From: Roseococcus thiosulfatophilus
Lineage (GTDB): Bacteria; Pseudomonadota; Alphaproteobacteria; Acetobacterales; Acetobacteraceae
Length of the DNA: 64,000 nucleotides
Direction of reading: 5' to 3'
NCBI RefSeq assembly: GCF_017311575.1
Contig: NZ_JAFFQY010000061.1
Location: forward strand, 1 to 64,000
Both the position numbers and the translations under genes were made by a program. The notes beneath the pieces were generated by a model. The model ran no database searches. It was not told the origin of the DNA and saw only the letters and a program-made list of their open reading frames with translations. Positions 54,438 to 63,231 of the stretch are shown here, in pieces. Position 1 is the first letter of the stretch; each line of letters begins with the position of its first letter.

Positions 54438-55874
54438 ATGCCCCCTCGCATTCCCATGCGGCGCCACCGGCGCACCAAGATCATCGCCACCCTCGGCCCA
54501 GCGAGCAGCACCGTCGAGGTCATCGAGAAGCTGTTCCGCGCGGGCGCCGACGTGTTCCGGCTGAACTTCAGCCATGGCAGCCACGAGGACCACGCCCAGC
54601 GCATCGAGATGATCCGCGACGTGGAGAAGCGCCTGGGCCGGCCCATCGGCATCCTGGCCGATGTGCAAGGCCCCAAGCTGCGCGTGGGCAAGTTCGCCGC
54701 CGGGCGCGTGCAGCTCACCCCCGGCAAGCCCTTCCGCCTCGACCTCAGCCCCACGCCGGGCGATGTGCGACGCGCGCAATTGCCCCACCCCGAGATCATC
54801 GCGGCCGCGCGCATCGGCACCTCCCTGCTGCTGGATGACGGCAAGCTGAAGCTGCGCGTGACGCGCCAGGTGGAGGGCGACCACCTGGAGACCGAGGTGG
54901 TGGTGGGCGGCCCGCTCTCCGACCGCAAGGGCGTGAACGTGCCCGACGTGGCCCTGCCCATCCCGGCCCTCACCGCCAAGGACCGCGCCGACCTCGACTT
55001 CGTGCTGCCGCTCGGCATCGAATATGTGGGCCTCAGCTTCGTGCAGCGCCCCGAGGACGTGGCCGAGGCGCAGGAGATCGCGGGCGGGCGCGCCTGGATC
55101 ATGGTGAAGATGGAGAAGCCCCAGGCCGTCGAGAACATGGACGGCATCCTGGCGCTGGCGGATGCGGTGATGGTGGCGCGCGGCGACCTCGGCGTGGAAC
55201 TTCCGCCCGAGGAGGTGCCGCTGGTGCAGAAGCGCCTGGTGCGTGCCGCGCGCGCCCTGGGCAAGCCCGTCGTGGTGGCGACGCAGATGCTGGAGAGCAT
55301 GATCTCCGCCCCCTCCCCCACCCGCGCCGAGGCCTCCGACGTGGCGACGGCGGTGTTCGACGGGGCGGATGCGGTGATGCTCTCGGCCGAGACGGCGGCG
55401 GGGCAATACCCGCTGGAGGCCGTCTCCATCATGGACCGCATCGTGGCCCGCACCGAGCAAGATGCCGGCTGGCGCGCCCAGACCGACCAGAGCCGCCCCG
55501 AGGCCGAGCGCAGCAGCGCCGGCGCCATCGCCGCCGCGGCCGCCCAGGTGGCCCGCACCATCGGCGCGCAGGTGGTGGCGACCTTCACCTCCACCGCCAG
55601 CACCACGCTGCGGGTGGCGCGGGAGCGGCCGGACTGCCCCATCCTGGGCCTGACGCCGCGCACGGAATCCGCCCGGCGCCTGGCCGTGGTGTGGGGGGTG
55701 CATCCGCTCGTGGTCCAGGATATCCACTCCATGACGGAGATGGTGGCGCGCGCCACCCGGGCCGCGATGCAGGAAGGGTTCGCGAGGACGGGCGAGGAGA
55801 TCGTCGTCACCGCGGGCGTTCCCTTCGGCACCCCGGGGACGACCAACTCCCTCCGTGTCGCCCTGGTGAAATGA
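54438..55874 (+). CDS. pyk: pyruvate kinase
   Basis: 478-residue pyruvate kinase with R-L-N-F-S-H-G near the N-terminus, D-D-G-K metal loop and the active-site motif M-V-K-M-E-K-P (catalytic Lys); A-R-G-D-L-G-V-E-L follows. Adjacent to glycerate kinase, as TtuE is in tartrate-use loci. Confidence 0.96.
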   Translation: MPPRIPMRRHRRTKIIATLGPASSTVEVIEKLFRAGADVFRLNFSHGSHEDHAQRIEMIRDVEKRLGRPIGILADVQGPKLRVGKFAAGRVQLTPGKPFRLDLSPTPGDVRRAQLPHPEIIAAARIGTSLLLDDGKLKLRVTRQVEGDHLETEVVVGGPLSDRKGVNVPDVALPIPALTAKDRADLDFVLPLGIEYVGLSFVQRPEDVAEAQEIAGGRAWIMVKMEKPQAVENMDGILALADAVMVARGDLGVELPPEEVPLVQKRLVRAARALGKPVVVATQMLESMISAPSPTRAEASDVATAVFDGADAVMLSAETAAGQYPLEAVSIMDRIVARTEQDAGWRAQTDQSRPEAERSSAGAIAAAAAQVARTIGAQVVATFTSTASTTLRVARERPDCPILGLTPRTESARRLAVVWGVHPLVVQDIHSMTEMVARATRAAMQEGFARTGEEIVVTAGVPFGTPGTTNSLRVALVK

Positions 55875-55888
55875 GGATACCCGCCCCG

Positions 55889-56320
55889 ATGAAGCGCCTT
55901 TTCCTGGCCGCGCTGCTGGCCCCCGCCCTGTCCTGGGGCGCCGCCTCCCCCGCCGCCGCCCAGCGCAGCGGCGTCTACGAGGTGACGGGCCGCAACCTCG
56001 ATGGTTCCGAATACCGGGGCCTGCTGGAGCTGCGGCAGGTGGGGCTGTCGAGCTTCCACCTGGTCTGGACCATCGGGCGCGAGACGATCGAGGGCGTGGC
56101 CATGGTCTCCGGCCGCACCTTCGCCACCGCCTTCACCGCCGGCAACATGACCGGCATGGGCGTCTATGAGCTGCGCGACGGCGATGTGATGGAGGGCAGC
56201 TGGACGCTGATGGGCGCCCAGGGCAACGGCACCGAGACGCTGCGCCCGGCCACCGAGACGCCGCCGCCAGGCATCGTCCCGGGCGTCACCCCCGGCACCC
56301 AGGCCCCCGCCCGCCCCTGA
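55889..56320 (+). CDS. small secreted protein, unknown function
   Basis: 143-residue protein with a Sec signal (cleavage near A-A-A, residue 24). The mature part shows G-V-Y-E-V-T-G-R-N-L-D-G-S-E-Y and a repeated G-V-Y-E-L-R-D-G-D motif, a short beta domain, ending in a Pro/Thr-rich tail. An in-frame ATG at 55871 overlapping the pyk stop is an alternative start. Confidence 0.72.
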   Translation: MKRLFLAALLAPALSWGAASPAAAQRSGVYEVTGRNLDGSEYRGLLELRQVGLSSFHLVWTIGRETIEGVAMVSGRTFATAFTAGNMTGMGVYELRDGDVMEGSWTLMGAQGNGTETLRPATETPPPGIVPGVTPGTQAPARP

Positions 56321-56350
56321 GCCGCAACCCTTTCGCCGGCGGGCAACTGG

Positions 56351-56382
56351 TGGCACCCTCGCCGCAAATGCGAGGGATGCCA
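56351..56382 (+). promoter_or_regulatory. stem-loop hiding the metY ribosome binding site
   Basis: TGGCA + CCCTCGC (56351-56362) pair with GCGAGGG + TGCCA (56370-56376, 56378-56382) around a seven-base loop, with one bulged A. The GAGGG that would be the Shine-Dalgarno is in the stem, two bases before the ATG. No match to a known SAM riboswitch is recognised. Confidence 0.5.
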
Positions 56383-56384
56383 GG

Positions 56385-57671
56385 ATGAGCCAGTACACCA
56401 ACCCCGAGACCATCGCCCTGCATGGCGGCAGCCACCGCGCGGACCCGAACACCGGCTCCGTCGCGGTGCCCATCCACCAGACCACCAGCTTCCAGTTCCA
56501 GGACACGGGGCATGCCGCCCGCCTGTTCGGCCTGGCGGAGCTGGGCAACATTTACACCCGCATCATGAACCCCACCTGCGACGCGCTGGAGACGCGCATC
56601 GCGGCCATGGAGGGGGGCGCGGCCGCACTCGCGGTGGGCTCGGGCCAGGCGGCGACCACCTTCTGCGTGATGAACCTCTGCGAGGCCGGCGACAACATCG
56701 TGAGTTCCACCGACCTCTATGGCGGCACCTGGAACCTCTTCGCCAACACGCTGAAGCAGTTCGGCATCGAGGTCCGCTTCGTGGACCCCGCCGACCCCGA
56801 GGGCTTCGCCCGCGCCACCGACGCCCGCACCCGCGCCTATTACGCCGAGACGCTGCCCAACCCGAAGCTGCAGGTCTTCCCCATCGCAGAGGTGGCGGCC
56901 ATCGGCCGGCGGCTGGGCGTGCCGCTGATCATGGACAACACAGCGGCGCCCATCATCTGCAAGCCCTTCCAGCATGGCGCGGCCATCGTCATGCACTCCA
57001 CCACCAAGTGGATTGGCGGGCATGGCACCTCCATCGGCGGCATCGTGGTGGATGGCGGCAATTTCGACTGGGAGGCGGGCGGGGACCGCTTCCCCACGCT
57101 GAACAAGCCCGACCCCAGCTATCACGGCGCGGTGTGGTCGCAGGCGGCCAAGCCGCTCGGGCCCATCGCCTATATCCTGCGGATGCGGACCTGCCTGCTG
57201 CGCGACATCGGCGCGCCCATGTCGCCCTTCAACGCCTTCATGTTTCTGCAGGGGCTGGAGACGCTGCCGCTGCGCATGGAACGCCATTGCAGCAACGCCA
57301 TCAAGGCGGCCGCGTATCTGGCGGCGCACCCCAAGGTGACGAAGGTGATCCACCCCTCCCTGGCCGAGGGCGAGGCACGTAAGCGCGCCGACGCGCACCT
57401 CAAGGGCGGCATGGGCAGCCTGATGGGCATCGAGCTCGCGGGCGGGAAGGAGGCGGGGCAGGCCTTCATCGAGAAGCTCAAGATGTTCTACCATGTGGCG
57501 AACATCGGCGATGCGCGCAGCCTCGCCATCCATCCGGCCACCACCACCCACAGCCAGCTCGATGAGAGCGAGCAGGCGATGAGCGGGGTGACACCGGGCT
57601 ATGTGCGCCTGTCCATCGGCATCGAGCACATTGACGACATCATCGCGGATCTCGAACAGGCGCTGAACTGA
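56385..57671 (+). CDS. metY: O-acetylhomoserine sulfhydrylase
   Basis: 428-residue PLP enzyme of the Cys/Met metabolism family, making homocysteine from O-acetylhomoserine and sulfide. Motifs: P-I-H-Q-T-T-S-F, Y-T-R-I-M-N-P-T, S-S-T-D-L-Y-G-G-T, Lys in H-S-T-T-K-W-I-G-G-H-G. Proximity to sulfide oxidation genes at 58759-60447 is of interest. Leader holds a stem-loop. Confidence 0.93.
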   Translation: MSQYTNPETIALHGGSHRADPNTGSVAVPIHQTTSFQFQDTGHAARLFGLAELGNIYTRIMNPTCDALETRIAAMEGGAAALAVGSGQAATTFCVMNLCEAGDNIVSSTDLYGGTWNLFANTLKQFGIEVRFVDPADPEGFARATDARTRAYYAETLPNPKLQVFPIAEVAAIGRRLGVPLIMDNTAAPIICKPFQHGAAIVMHSTTKWIGGHGTSIGGIVVDGGNFDWEAGGDRFPTLNKPDPSYHGAVWSQAAKPLGPIAYILRMRTCLLRDIGAPMSPFNAFMFLQGLETLPLRMERHCSNAIKAAAYLAAHPKVTKVIHPSLAEGEARKRADAHLKGGMGSLMGIELAGGKEAGQAFIEKLKMFYHVANIGDARSLAIHPATTTHSQLDESEQAMSGVTPGYVRLSIGIEHIDDIIADLEQALN

Positions 57672-57729
57672 TGCGCGCCGCCGATTCAGCCTTCCGCGCC
57701 CTGCCGGCGCTTCAGCCATCGGAGGCGTG

Positions 57730-58740
57730 ATGCACTACGCAGGTTCCTTCCCCACCACCCGCATGCGGCGCAACCGCCAGGACGCCTGGACGCGCGCCCT
57801 GGTGGCCGAGAACGCGCTGCATGTGGGCGATTTGATCTGGCCCATCTTCCTGACGGAAGGCACGGGCCAGCGAGTCGAGGTGCCTTCCATGCCCGGCGTG
57901 CTGCGTGTCAGCCCCGATGTGGTGGCCGAGCATGTGGCCGAGGCCGCCGCGCTGGGCATCCCCGCGGTGGCGCTGTTCCCCTACACGCCCATGGAGGCGC
58001 GCGACGAGGACGGGACCGGTGCGCTCGATCCCGACAACCTCACCTGCCGCGCCGCGCGCGCGCTGAAGGCCGCGCATCCCGGGCTTGGCGTCATCGGCGA
58101 CGTGGCGCTCGACACCTATACCAGCCACGCCCATGACGGCGTGGTGCGGAATGGCGAGGTGGACAACGAGGAGAGCGTGAAGGCGCTCGTCACCATGTCC
58201 ATCAACTACGCGAAGGCGGGCGTGGACATCGTCGCGCCCAGCGACATGATGGACGGGCGCATCGGCACCATCCGCGCGGCCCTGGACGCCGAGGGGCTGC
58301 AGCGCACGCGCATCATGTCCTATGCGGCCAAGTATGCCTCGGGCTTCTACGCCCCCTTCCGCGACGCCATCGGCTCCCTCACCGGACCGGACCGCGCGGG
58401 TCCGAAGGACAAGAAGACCTACCAGATGGATCCCGCCAACACCGACGAGGCGCTGCGCGAAGTGGCGCTGGACCTCGCGGAGGGGGCGGACATGGTGATG
58501 GTGAAGCCCGGCCTGCCCTATCTGGATGTTGTGCACCGGGTGCGGCGGGAGTTCGGCGCGCCCACCTTCGTCTATCAGGTGAGCGGCGAGTATTCGATGC
58601 TGATGGCAGCCATCGAGCGCGGCTGGCTGGACCATGACCGCGCCATGATGGAAAGCCTGATGTGCTTCAAGCGCGCCGGCGCCAACGGCATCCTGACCTA
58701 TTTCGCGGTGCAGGCGGCGCGGCTGATCAAGGCGGGCTGA
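57730..58740 (+). CDS. hemB: delta-aminolevulinic acid dehydratase
   Basis: 336-residue porphobilinogen synthase: two active-site Lys in S-Y-A-A-K-Y and M-V-K-P-G. The metal loop reads D-V-A-L-D-T-Y-T-S-H-A-H-D-G with Asp in place of the zinc Cys, so it is the Mg-dependent form. GGAGG just before the start; a GTG directly precedes the ATG. Confidence 0.96.
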   Translation: MHYAGSFPTTRMRRNRQDAWTRALVAENALHVGDLIWPIFLTEGTGQRVEVPSMPGVLRVSPDVVAEHVAEAAALGIPAVALFPYTPMEARDEDGTGALDPDNLTCRAARALKAAHPGLGVIGDVALDTYTSHAHDGVVRNGEVDNEESVKALVTMSINYAKAGVDIVAPSDMMDGRIGTIRAALDAEGLQRTRIMSYAAKYASGFYAPFRDAIGSLTGPDRAGPKDKKTYQMDPANTDEALREVALDLAEGADMVMVKPGLPYLDVVHRVRREFGAPTFVYQVSGEYSMLMAAIERGWLDHDRAMMESLMCFKRAGANGILTYFAVQAARLIKAG

Positions 58741-58758
58741 CCTTCACCCGATCGGACG

Positions 58759-59106
58759 CTATGCCACGCGGCGCCGGAACAGCCCGAGCGCCGCGTAGAG
58801 CCCCAACGCCGTGCCCACCGTGCCGAAGCCGAAGATGGCCAGCACCAGCAGCCAATCAATCGGCCCGCCCAAATCGGCGAAGCCCGAGCTGGTCACGGTG
58901 AACATCACCAGCACCGCGACCACGCCGCCCATGACGCCCAGCGCCTCGGCCCAGACCAGCCGCTGGGGAATGAGCGAACGGTCGCGCAGCAGCACGCGCA
59001 GGAAGGCGAGCGTGGCCAATGCCGCCAGCGCCACCAGCGGCCAGAAGGTCCAGCCCAGCATTTCCTGGAAGACGGCCACCAGCGTGGCGAGATCGAGTTC
59101 CTTCAT
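58759..59106 (-). CDS. small membrane protein next to sulfide:quinone oxidoreductase
   Basis: 115-residue protein with three membrane segments (about residues 20-38, 55-73, 83-105). It resembles the small DUF5368-type membrane proteins of alphaproteobacteria (tentative). Second gene behind sqr, 15 bases away, so co-transcribed. May anchor the flavoprotein or channel quinone (inference). Confidence 0.75.
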   Translation of the reverse strand: MKELDLATLVAVFQEMLGWTFWPLVALAALATLAFLRVLLRDRSLIPQRLVWAEALGVMGGVVAVLVMFTVTSSGFADLGGPIDWLLVLAIFGFGTVGTALGLYAALGLFRRRVA

Positions 59107-59121
59107 GATGTCCTCCCCTCC

Positions 59122-60447
59122 TCAGGCGCGGCCGCGCAGCATGGCGAGGTAGGTGGGCTTCAGCCCCACCTCCTTCATGATCCAGGAAATCCAGAGCTCC
59201 TCCAGCGGCGCGATCACGCCGGGGAAGGAGGGCACCAGGTTGTCGTTGTAGTCGAACTCCACCAGCATCGCGCGCCCCACCCGCGTGATGAGCGGGCAGG
59301 AGGTGTAGCCGTTGTAGCGCTCGGCGCTCTCGCGGCCCTGGATGGTGGCGATGAGGTGGTCCACCGCCACCGGCACCTGCCACTTCACGCTGGCCGCCGT
59401 CTTGCCCTTGGGCACGCCCGCCACGTCGCCCACGCAGAACACCTCGGGGAAGCGGACATGGCGCAGCGTGTGGCGGTCCACCTCGGCCCAGCCATCGGCG
59501 GCCCAGGGCCCGGTCTGCCAGGGCAGCGGCGAGTTGCGCACCACCTCCGGTGCGCGCATGGGCGGGATCACGTTGATGAAGTCATAGGCCTGCTCGGCAT
59601 CGCCCTGCGGCGTGCGGAAGGTGGCGATGCGGCGGTCTAGGTCGATCTTACGCAGCACATGGTCATGCGTGACCCGGATGTTGCGCTCGGCGTAGAGCAT
59701 CCGCACCCGCTCGGCCACGATCGGCACGCTGAACAGCACGCGGTTCTGCGCGTTGTAGGTGAGTTCCGCGCGGCCCCGGTTGCCGCGGCGGCGCAGGTAG
59801 TCATCGGTCAGGAAGGCGTATTTCAGGGGCGCGCCGGCGCATTTCATCTCGGTGGCCGGGCGCAGGAAGACGCCCTGCCCGCCCTTGTCCGCGAAGTCCG
59901 ACATGGCGCGCCAGGTGGCCGCCGCCTGGGCGGGGCCGGCATAGACGCTGCCCAACCCGTTCTGGCCGATGCGGGAGACATCCATGCCCTCGATGGCGCC
60001 GTAGTCGAGCGTGAGGCCCGTGGCCACCACCAGGAAGTCGTAGGGCAGGCGCTGGCCGGCATCGGTGGTGACGGTCTTGCCCACCGGGTCTATCTCGGCC
60101 GCGGCCTCCTCCACCCAGTTCACGCCGCGCGCCACCCACTCGCGCGTGGAAGAGAGCACATAGTCCGGGCTTTTCAGCCCCGCCGCCACGAGGGTGTAGC
60201 CCGGCTGGTAGTGATGCTCCCGCCGCTTGTCGAGCATCGTGATGCTGGCCCCCGACAACCCCATGGCGAGGCGCGAGGCGGTGGCGAGGCCGGCCGCGCC
60301 GGCGCCGATCACGATGATCCGGGCCGAGGTGGCGACCGCCGCCTGGGGCGCGCGCGCCACGGCGCCCACCCCGGCCAGGGCGCCCGCGCCCAGCAGCAGG
60401 CCACGCCGGCCCAGCGCCGCGCGAAGGATGTCGGGGGAAACTGGCAT
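59122..60447 (-). CDS. sqr: sulfide:quinone oxidoreductase, type II (SQOR-like)
   Basis: 441-residue FAD protein. A twin-Arg-like leader (G-R-R-G-L-L-L-G-A-G) precedes the FAD fold G-A-G-A-A-G (48-53). Redox Cys203 in M-K-C-A-G-A-P and Cys384 in Y-T-S-C-P-L match the active cysteines of mitochondrial SQOR. A third Cys338 sits in F-C-V-G-D. Oxidises sulfide to sulfane sulfur and gives electrons to quinone. GAGGAGG stands before the ATG; an FNR-type box lies about 100 bp upstream. Confidence 0.85.
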   Translation of the reverse strand: MPVSPDILRAALGRRGLLLGAGALAGVGAVARAPQAAVATSARIIVIGAGAAGLATASRLAMGLSGASITMLDKRREHHYQPGYTLVAAGLKSPDYVLSSTREWVARGVNWVEEAAAEIDPVGKTVTTDAGQRLPYDFLVVATGLTLDYGAIEGMDVSRIGQNGLGSVYAGPAQAAATWRAMSDFADKGGQGVFLRPATEMKCAGAPLKYAFLTDDYLRRRGNRGRAELTYNAQNRVLFSVPIVAERVRMLYAERNIRVTHDHVLRKIDLDRRIATFRTPQGDAEQAYDFINVIPPMRAPEVVRNSPLPWQTGPWAADGWAEVDRHTLRHVRFPEVFCVGDVAGVPKGKTAASVKWQVPVAVDHLIATIQGRESAERYNGYTSCPLITRVGRAMLVEFDYNDNLVPSFPGVIAPLEELWISWIMKEVGLKPTYLAMLRGRA

Positions 60448-60518
60448 GCCGCCTCCTCGTTCCGGCCGCGCTATGTCAGCGATCCGGTATATCTTTCGAT
60501 GCTTAAGAACGGGCTGAA

Positions 60519-60559
60519 ACTATGCCATCAGGGGCAGGCGGCCCCTTGATCCAGATCAA
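60519..60559 (-). promoter_or_regulatory. FNR/FixK-type box and promoter upstream of sqr
   Basis: TTGAT-CCAG-ATCAA at 60546-60559 matches the FNR consensus exactly. On the minus strand, CATAGT (60524-60519) lies downstream as a possible -10; the start point it implies (about 60512) puts the box centre near -41, the class II activator position. The site faces sqr. Confidence 0.7.
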
Positions 60560-60596
60560 TGCAGGGTGGATTTCGACGCGCCGCGGGCGGAGAGGT

Positions 60597-61436
60597 TCAA
60601 CCGGCCAGGAAGCCGGCCACCAAGGCCATCTGCGCCGGGTCCATCAGGGCCGGGGCATGGCCACAGCCCGCGATGGTCTCGACCCGCACGCCCGGGCTTT
60701 CGGCCATTCGCGCCGCGGTCTCAGGGAGCAGCAGGTCCGAGGTCTCGCCCCACAGCACCAGCACGGGCCGCTGCGCCGCGGCGGGCCAGAGCGCCCAGAG
60801 GTCCAGGTCCGAAAGTGCCCCCTGCATGGGCGTCAGGATGGCGGGGTCCTGGTGCGGCACCACCCGGCCCGTGGGCGTCATGCGCGCGGAATGCGCGGCC
60901 AGATGCGCCCATTGCGCGTCGGTCAGCGGCCCGAAGGGGGCATGGACGCGGCGCAGATGCGCCTCCAGCCCCGCCACATCGGCGAATTCCACCGGCACGC
61001 CCAAATAGGCGCGGATGCGTTCCAGCGCCGCCACCGGCACGAAGGGGCCGATGTCGTTCAGCACCAGGCGGCGGATGCGCGTGCCGGGCAGCGTGCATTG
61101 CCCCATGGCGATGAGCCCGCCCATGGAGGTGCCCACCCAGTCCACCTCGCCCAGCCCTTCCAGAAGGGGCGCGAGGGCGGCCAGGTAGGTCGGCACCGCA
61201 TAGGCCATGCCATCGGACAGCCAGCCCGACATGCCGCGGCCCGGCATGTCGGGGCAGACCACGCGCCGGCCCTGCTCGGCCAGCGCCATGGCCAGTGCGT
61301 CGAAGTCCCGCCCGTTGCGGGTCAGCCCATGGACGCAGAGCACGGGTCGGCCATCGGCCGGCCCCCACTCCACCCAGCGCAGCAGCACGCTGCCGGCGGG
61401 CGTCTGCGCCTCAAGCTGTCCCGCGCGCGGCGTCAC
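60597..61436 (-). CDS. alpha/beta hydrolase
   Basis: 279-residue hydrolase with L-C-V-H-G-L-T, nucleophile elbow G-T-S-M-G-G and C-terminal G-C-G-H-A-P. Starts at GTG 61436 (GTGA overlap with the CaiB-like gene stop). The longer frame upstream is antisense-like. Could be a thioesterase for the CoA product of the preceding enzyme (inference). Confidence 0.87.
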   Translation of the reverse strand: MTPRAGQLEAQTPAGSVLLRWVEWGPADGRPVLCVHGLTRNGRDFDALAMALAEQGRRVVCPDMPGRGMSGWLSDGMAYAVPTYLAALAPLLEGLGEVDWVGTSMGGLIAMGQCTLPGTRIRRLVLNDIGPFVPVAALERIRAYLGVPVEFADVAGLEAHLRRVHAPFGPLTDAQWAHLAAHSARMTPTGRVVPHQDPAILTPMQGALSDLDLWALWPAAAQRPVLVLWGETSDLLLPETAARMAESPGVRVETIAGCGHAPALMDPAQMALVAGFLAG

Positions 61437-62638
61437 AGGATGCCCTTTTCCTTCAGCGCGGCCACCTCGGCCGCCTCCATGCCGAGCAGCCCGCGCAGCA
61501 CCTCCTCCGTGTGCTGGCCCAGCACCGGCGGCGGCACGCGGTAGTCGGGCGGCGTGGCCGAGAGCTTCACCGGGTTGGCGATGACCTCGATCTCCTGCCC
61601 CGAGGCATGGGGCATCTTCACCCGCATGCCGCGCGCCTGCACGTGCGGGTCGGCGAAGACCTGCTCCAGCGTGTTGATCGGCCCGCAGGCGATCTTCAGC
61701 GCCTCCAGCGCCTCCACCCATTCGGTGGTGGTCTTGGACTTGGTGAGCGGCGTCAGCGTCTGCGTCACGAGATCGCGATTGGCCACGCGCTGGGGGTTGG
61801 TGGCGAAGCGCGGGTCGGCCAGCAGCGCCTCCTGGCCGAAGGCCTTGCAGAAGCGTTCGAAGGTGGGGTCGTTGCCCACGGCCAGGATCATGTAGCCGTC
61901 CTTGGTCGGGAATTCCTGGTAGGGGCTGATGTTGGGGTGCTGGTTGCCCAGGCGCGGCGGGTTCTCGCCGGTCGCGATGTAGTTCATGCCCTGGTTGGCC
62001 AGCCAGGCCACATGCGTGTCCAGCATGCCGATATCAATTTGCTGGCCCTGGCCGGTGGCGTTGCGGTGGTTCAGCGCGGCCAGGATGCCGATGCAGCCAT
62101 AGAGGCCGGCAAACAGGTCCGCCACCGGCACGCCCACCTTCTGCGGGCTGCCATTGGGCTCGCCGGTGAGGGACATGACGCCGCCCATCGCCTGGATCAG
62201 CGCGTCATAGCCTGGGCGCGGCGCATAGGGGCCGGTCTGGCCGAAGCCCGTGATGGAGCAATAGATCAGCCGGGGATACTTCTCCTTCAACTGCTCCCAG
62301 CCCAGGCCATACTTGGCCAGCGCGCCGACCTTGAAGTTCTCGGCCAGGATGTCGCAATGCTCCAGCAGCTTGTGGATCACGGCCTGGCCCTCGGGCTTGG
62401 CGATGTCCACCGTGACCGAGAGCTTGTTGCGGTTCACCCCCAAGAAATAGGCGCTTTCCTTCGTCTCCGGCCAGAAGGGGGGGGCAAAGCCGCGCGTGTC
62501 GTCGCCCGCCTCGGGCCGTTCGATCTTGATGACCTCGGCGCCGAGGTCCCCCAGCATCTGGGTGCAGGTGGGCCCCGCGAGGACGCGGGTGAGGTCGAGC
62601 ACGCGAAGCCCCTTGAGCGGGCCGGAAGGATTGGTCAT
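61433..62638 (-). CDS. CaiB/BaiF-type (family III) CoA-transferase
   Basis: 401-residue family III CoA-transferase: L-K-G-L-R-V-L-D-L-T-R-V-L-A-G-P at the start, D-L-G-A-E-V-I-K-I-E, L-N-R-N-K-L-S-type nucleotide segment, and S-L-T-G-E-P-N-G. Likely transfers CoA between carboxylic acids. Coupled by four-base overlaps to the hydrolase and to the kinase gene upstream. Confidence 0.92.
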   Translation of the reverse strand: MTNPSGPLKGLRVLDLTRVLAGPTCTQMLGDLGAEVIKIERPEAGDDTRGFAPPFWPETKESAYFLGVNRNKLSVTVDIAKPEGQAVIHKLLEHCDILAENFKVGALAKYGLGWEQLKEKYPRLIYCSITGFGQTGPYAPRPGYDALIQAMGGVMSLTGEPNGSPQKVGVPVADLFAGLYGCIGILAALNHRNATGQGQQIDIGMLDTHVAWLANQGMNYIATGENPPRLGNQHPNISPYQEFPTKDGYMILAVGNDPTFERFCKAFGQEALLADPRFATNPQRVANRDLVTQTLTPLTKSKTTTEWVEALEALKIACGPINTLEQVFADPHVQARGMRVKMPHASGQEIEVIANPVKLSATPPDYRVPPPVLGQHTEEVLRGLLGMEAAEVAALKEKGIL

Positions 62639-63186
62639 GCGAATATCTTCTCCAGCGCCGCTTCCGTGCGGCGCACCAGTTCATCCGGCGGCAGAGTGCC
62701 TTCGAGGCGCAGCAGGGGGCAAGGGAGGGTGCTGAACCAGGCCTCATGCCGGGCCCGACTGCGCCCCGGCTCGGTGCCGGCGTCATAGGCGGCGGCCCAG
62801 GCCAGGAATTCGAGGTATTCCGCCCGCCGCGCGCCGCCCGGCGCCACCGCCGCGCCGAAGCGCGCCGCCTCGCGCAGCCTGAGGCGCGCCAGCCGCACCT
62901 CCCGCGGGGTGTCGAGAAACACGACCATGCGGAATTCGGAGGTCAGCGCCTCGCCCCAGCCCAGCACGGCGCCCGAGAGCACATAGGGCTGTCCTTCCGG
63001 GATCCGCGCGCGGAGGAAGGGGATTCGCTCCGGCGCCGGGCGGAGCTGCTGGTAGGGCGGCTCGGTCGGCAGCCACAGCGCGTCATCCGTTTCGGCATAG
63101 GCCCAGCCGCGCCGCTGGGCGATGCGGGCCCCCAATGTCGAAGTCCCCGCCCCCGCCGCGCCGGTGATGTGAACGCCTTCCCGCAT
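62635..63186 (-). CDS. P-loop NTPase / small-molecule kinase-like protein
   Basis: 183-residue protein with Walker A G-A-A-G-A-G-T-S-T (residues 9-17) in the adenylate-kinase-like arrangement (I-T-G-A-A-G-A-G). Family assignments such as shikimate/CMP kinase-like are not certain. First gene of the kinase-CaiB-hydrolase operon. Confidence 0.8.
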   Translation of the reverse strand: MREGVHITGAAGAGTSTLGARIAQRRGWAYAETDDALWLPTEPPYQQLRPAPERIPFLRARIPEGQPYVLSGAVLGWGEALTSEFRMVVFLDTPREVRLARLRLREAARFGAAVAPGGARRAEYLEFLAWAAAYDAGTEPGRSRARHEAWFSTLPCPLLRLEGTLPPDELVRRTEAALEKIFA

Positions 63187-63231
63187 GGAAACCGCCTTCG
63201 CACTTGCAGCATGGCCGGCGCAAGCGCGAAA

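Noticed and set aside
56321-56384. SAM-II or SAM/SAH riboswitch before metY
   Set aside because: The leader is short and lacks the conserved pseudoknot sequences I know; only a plain stem-loop is supported.
53060-56551. 1163-residue open frame on the minus strand
   Set aside because: Antisense to glycerate kinase, pyruvate kinase and the secreted protein; composition is Arg/Gly/His-rich low complexity typical of GC-rich antisense frames.
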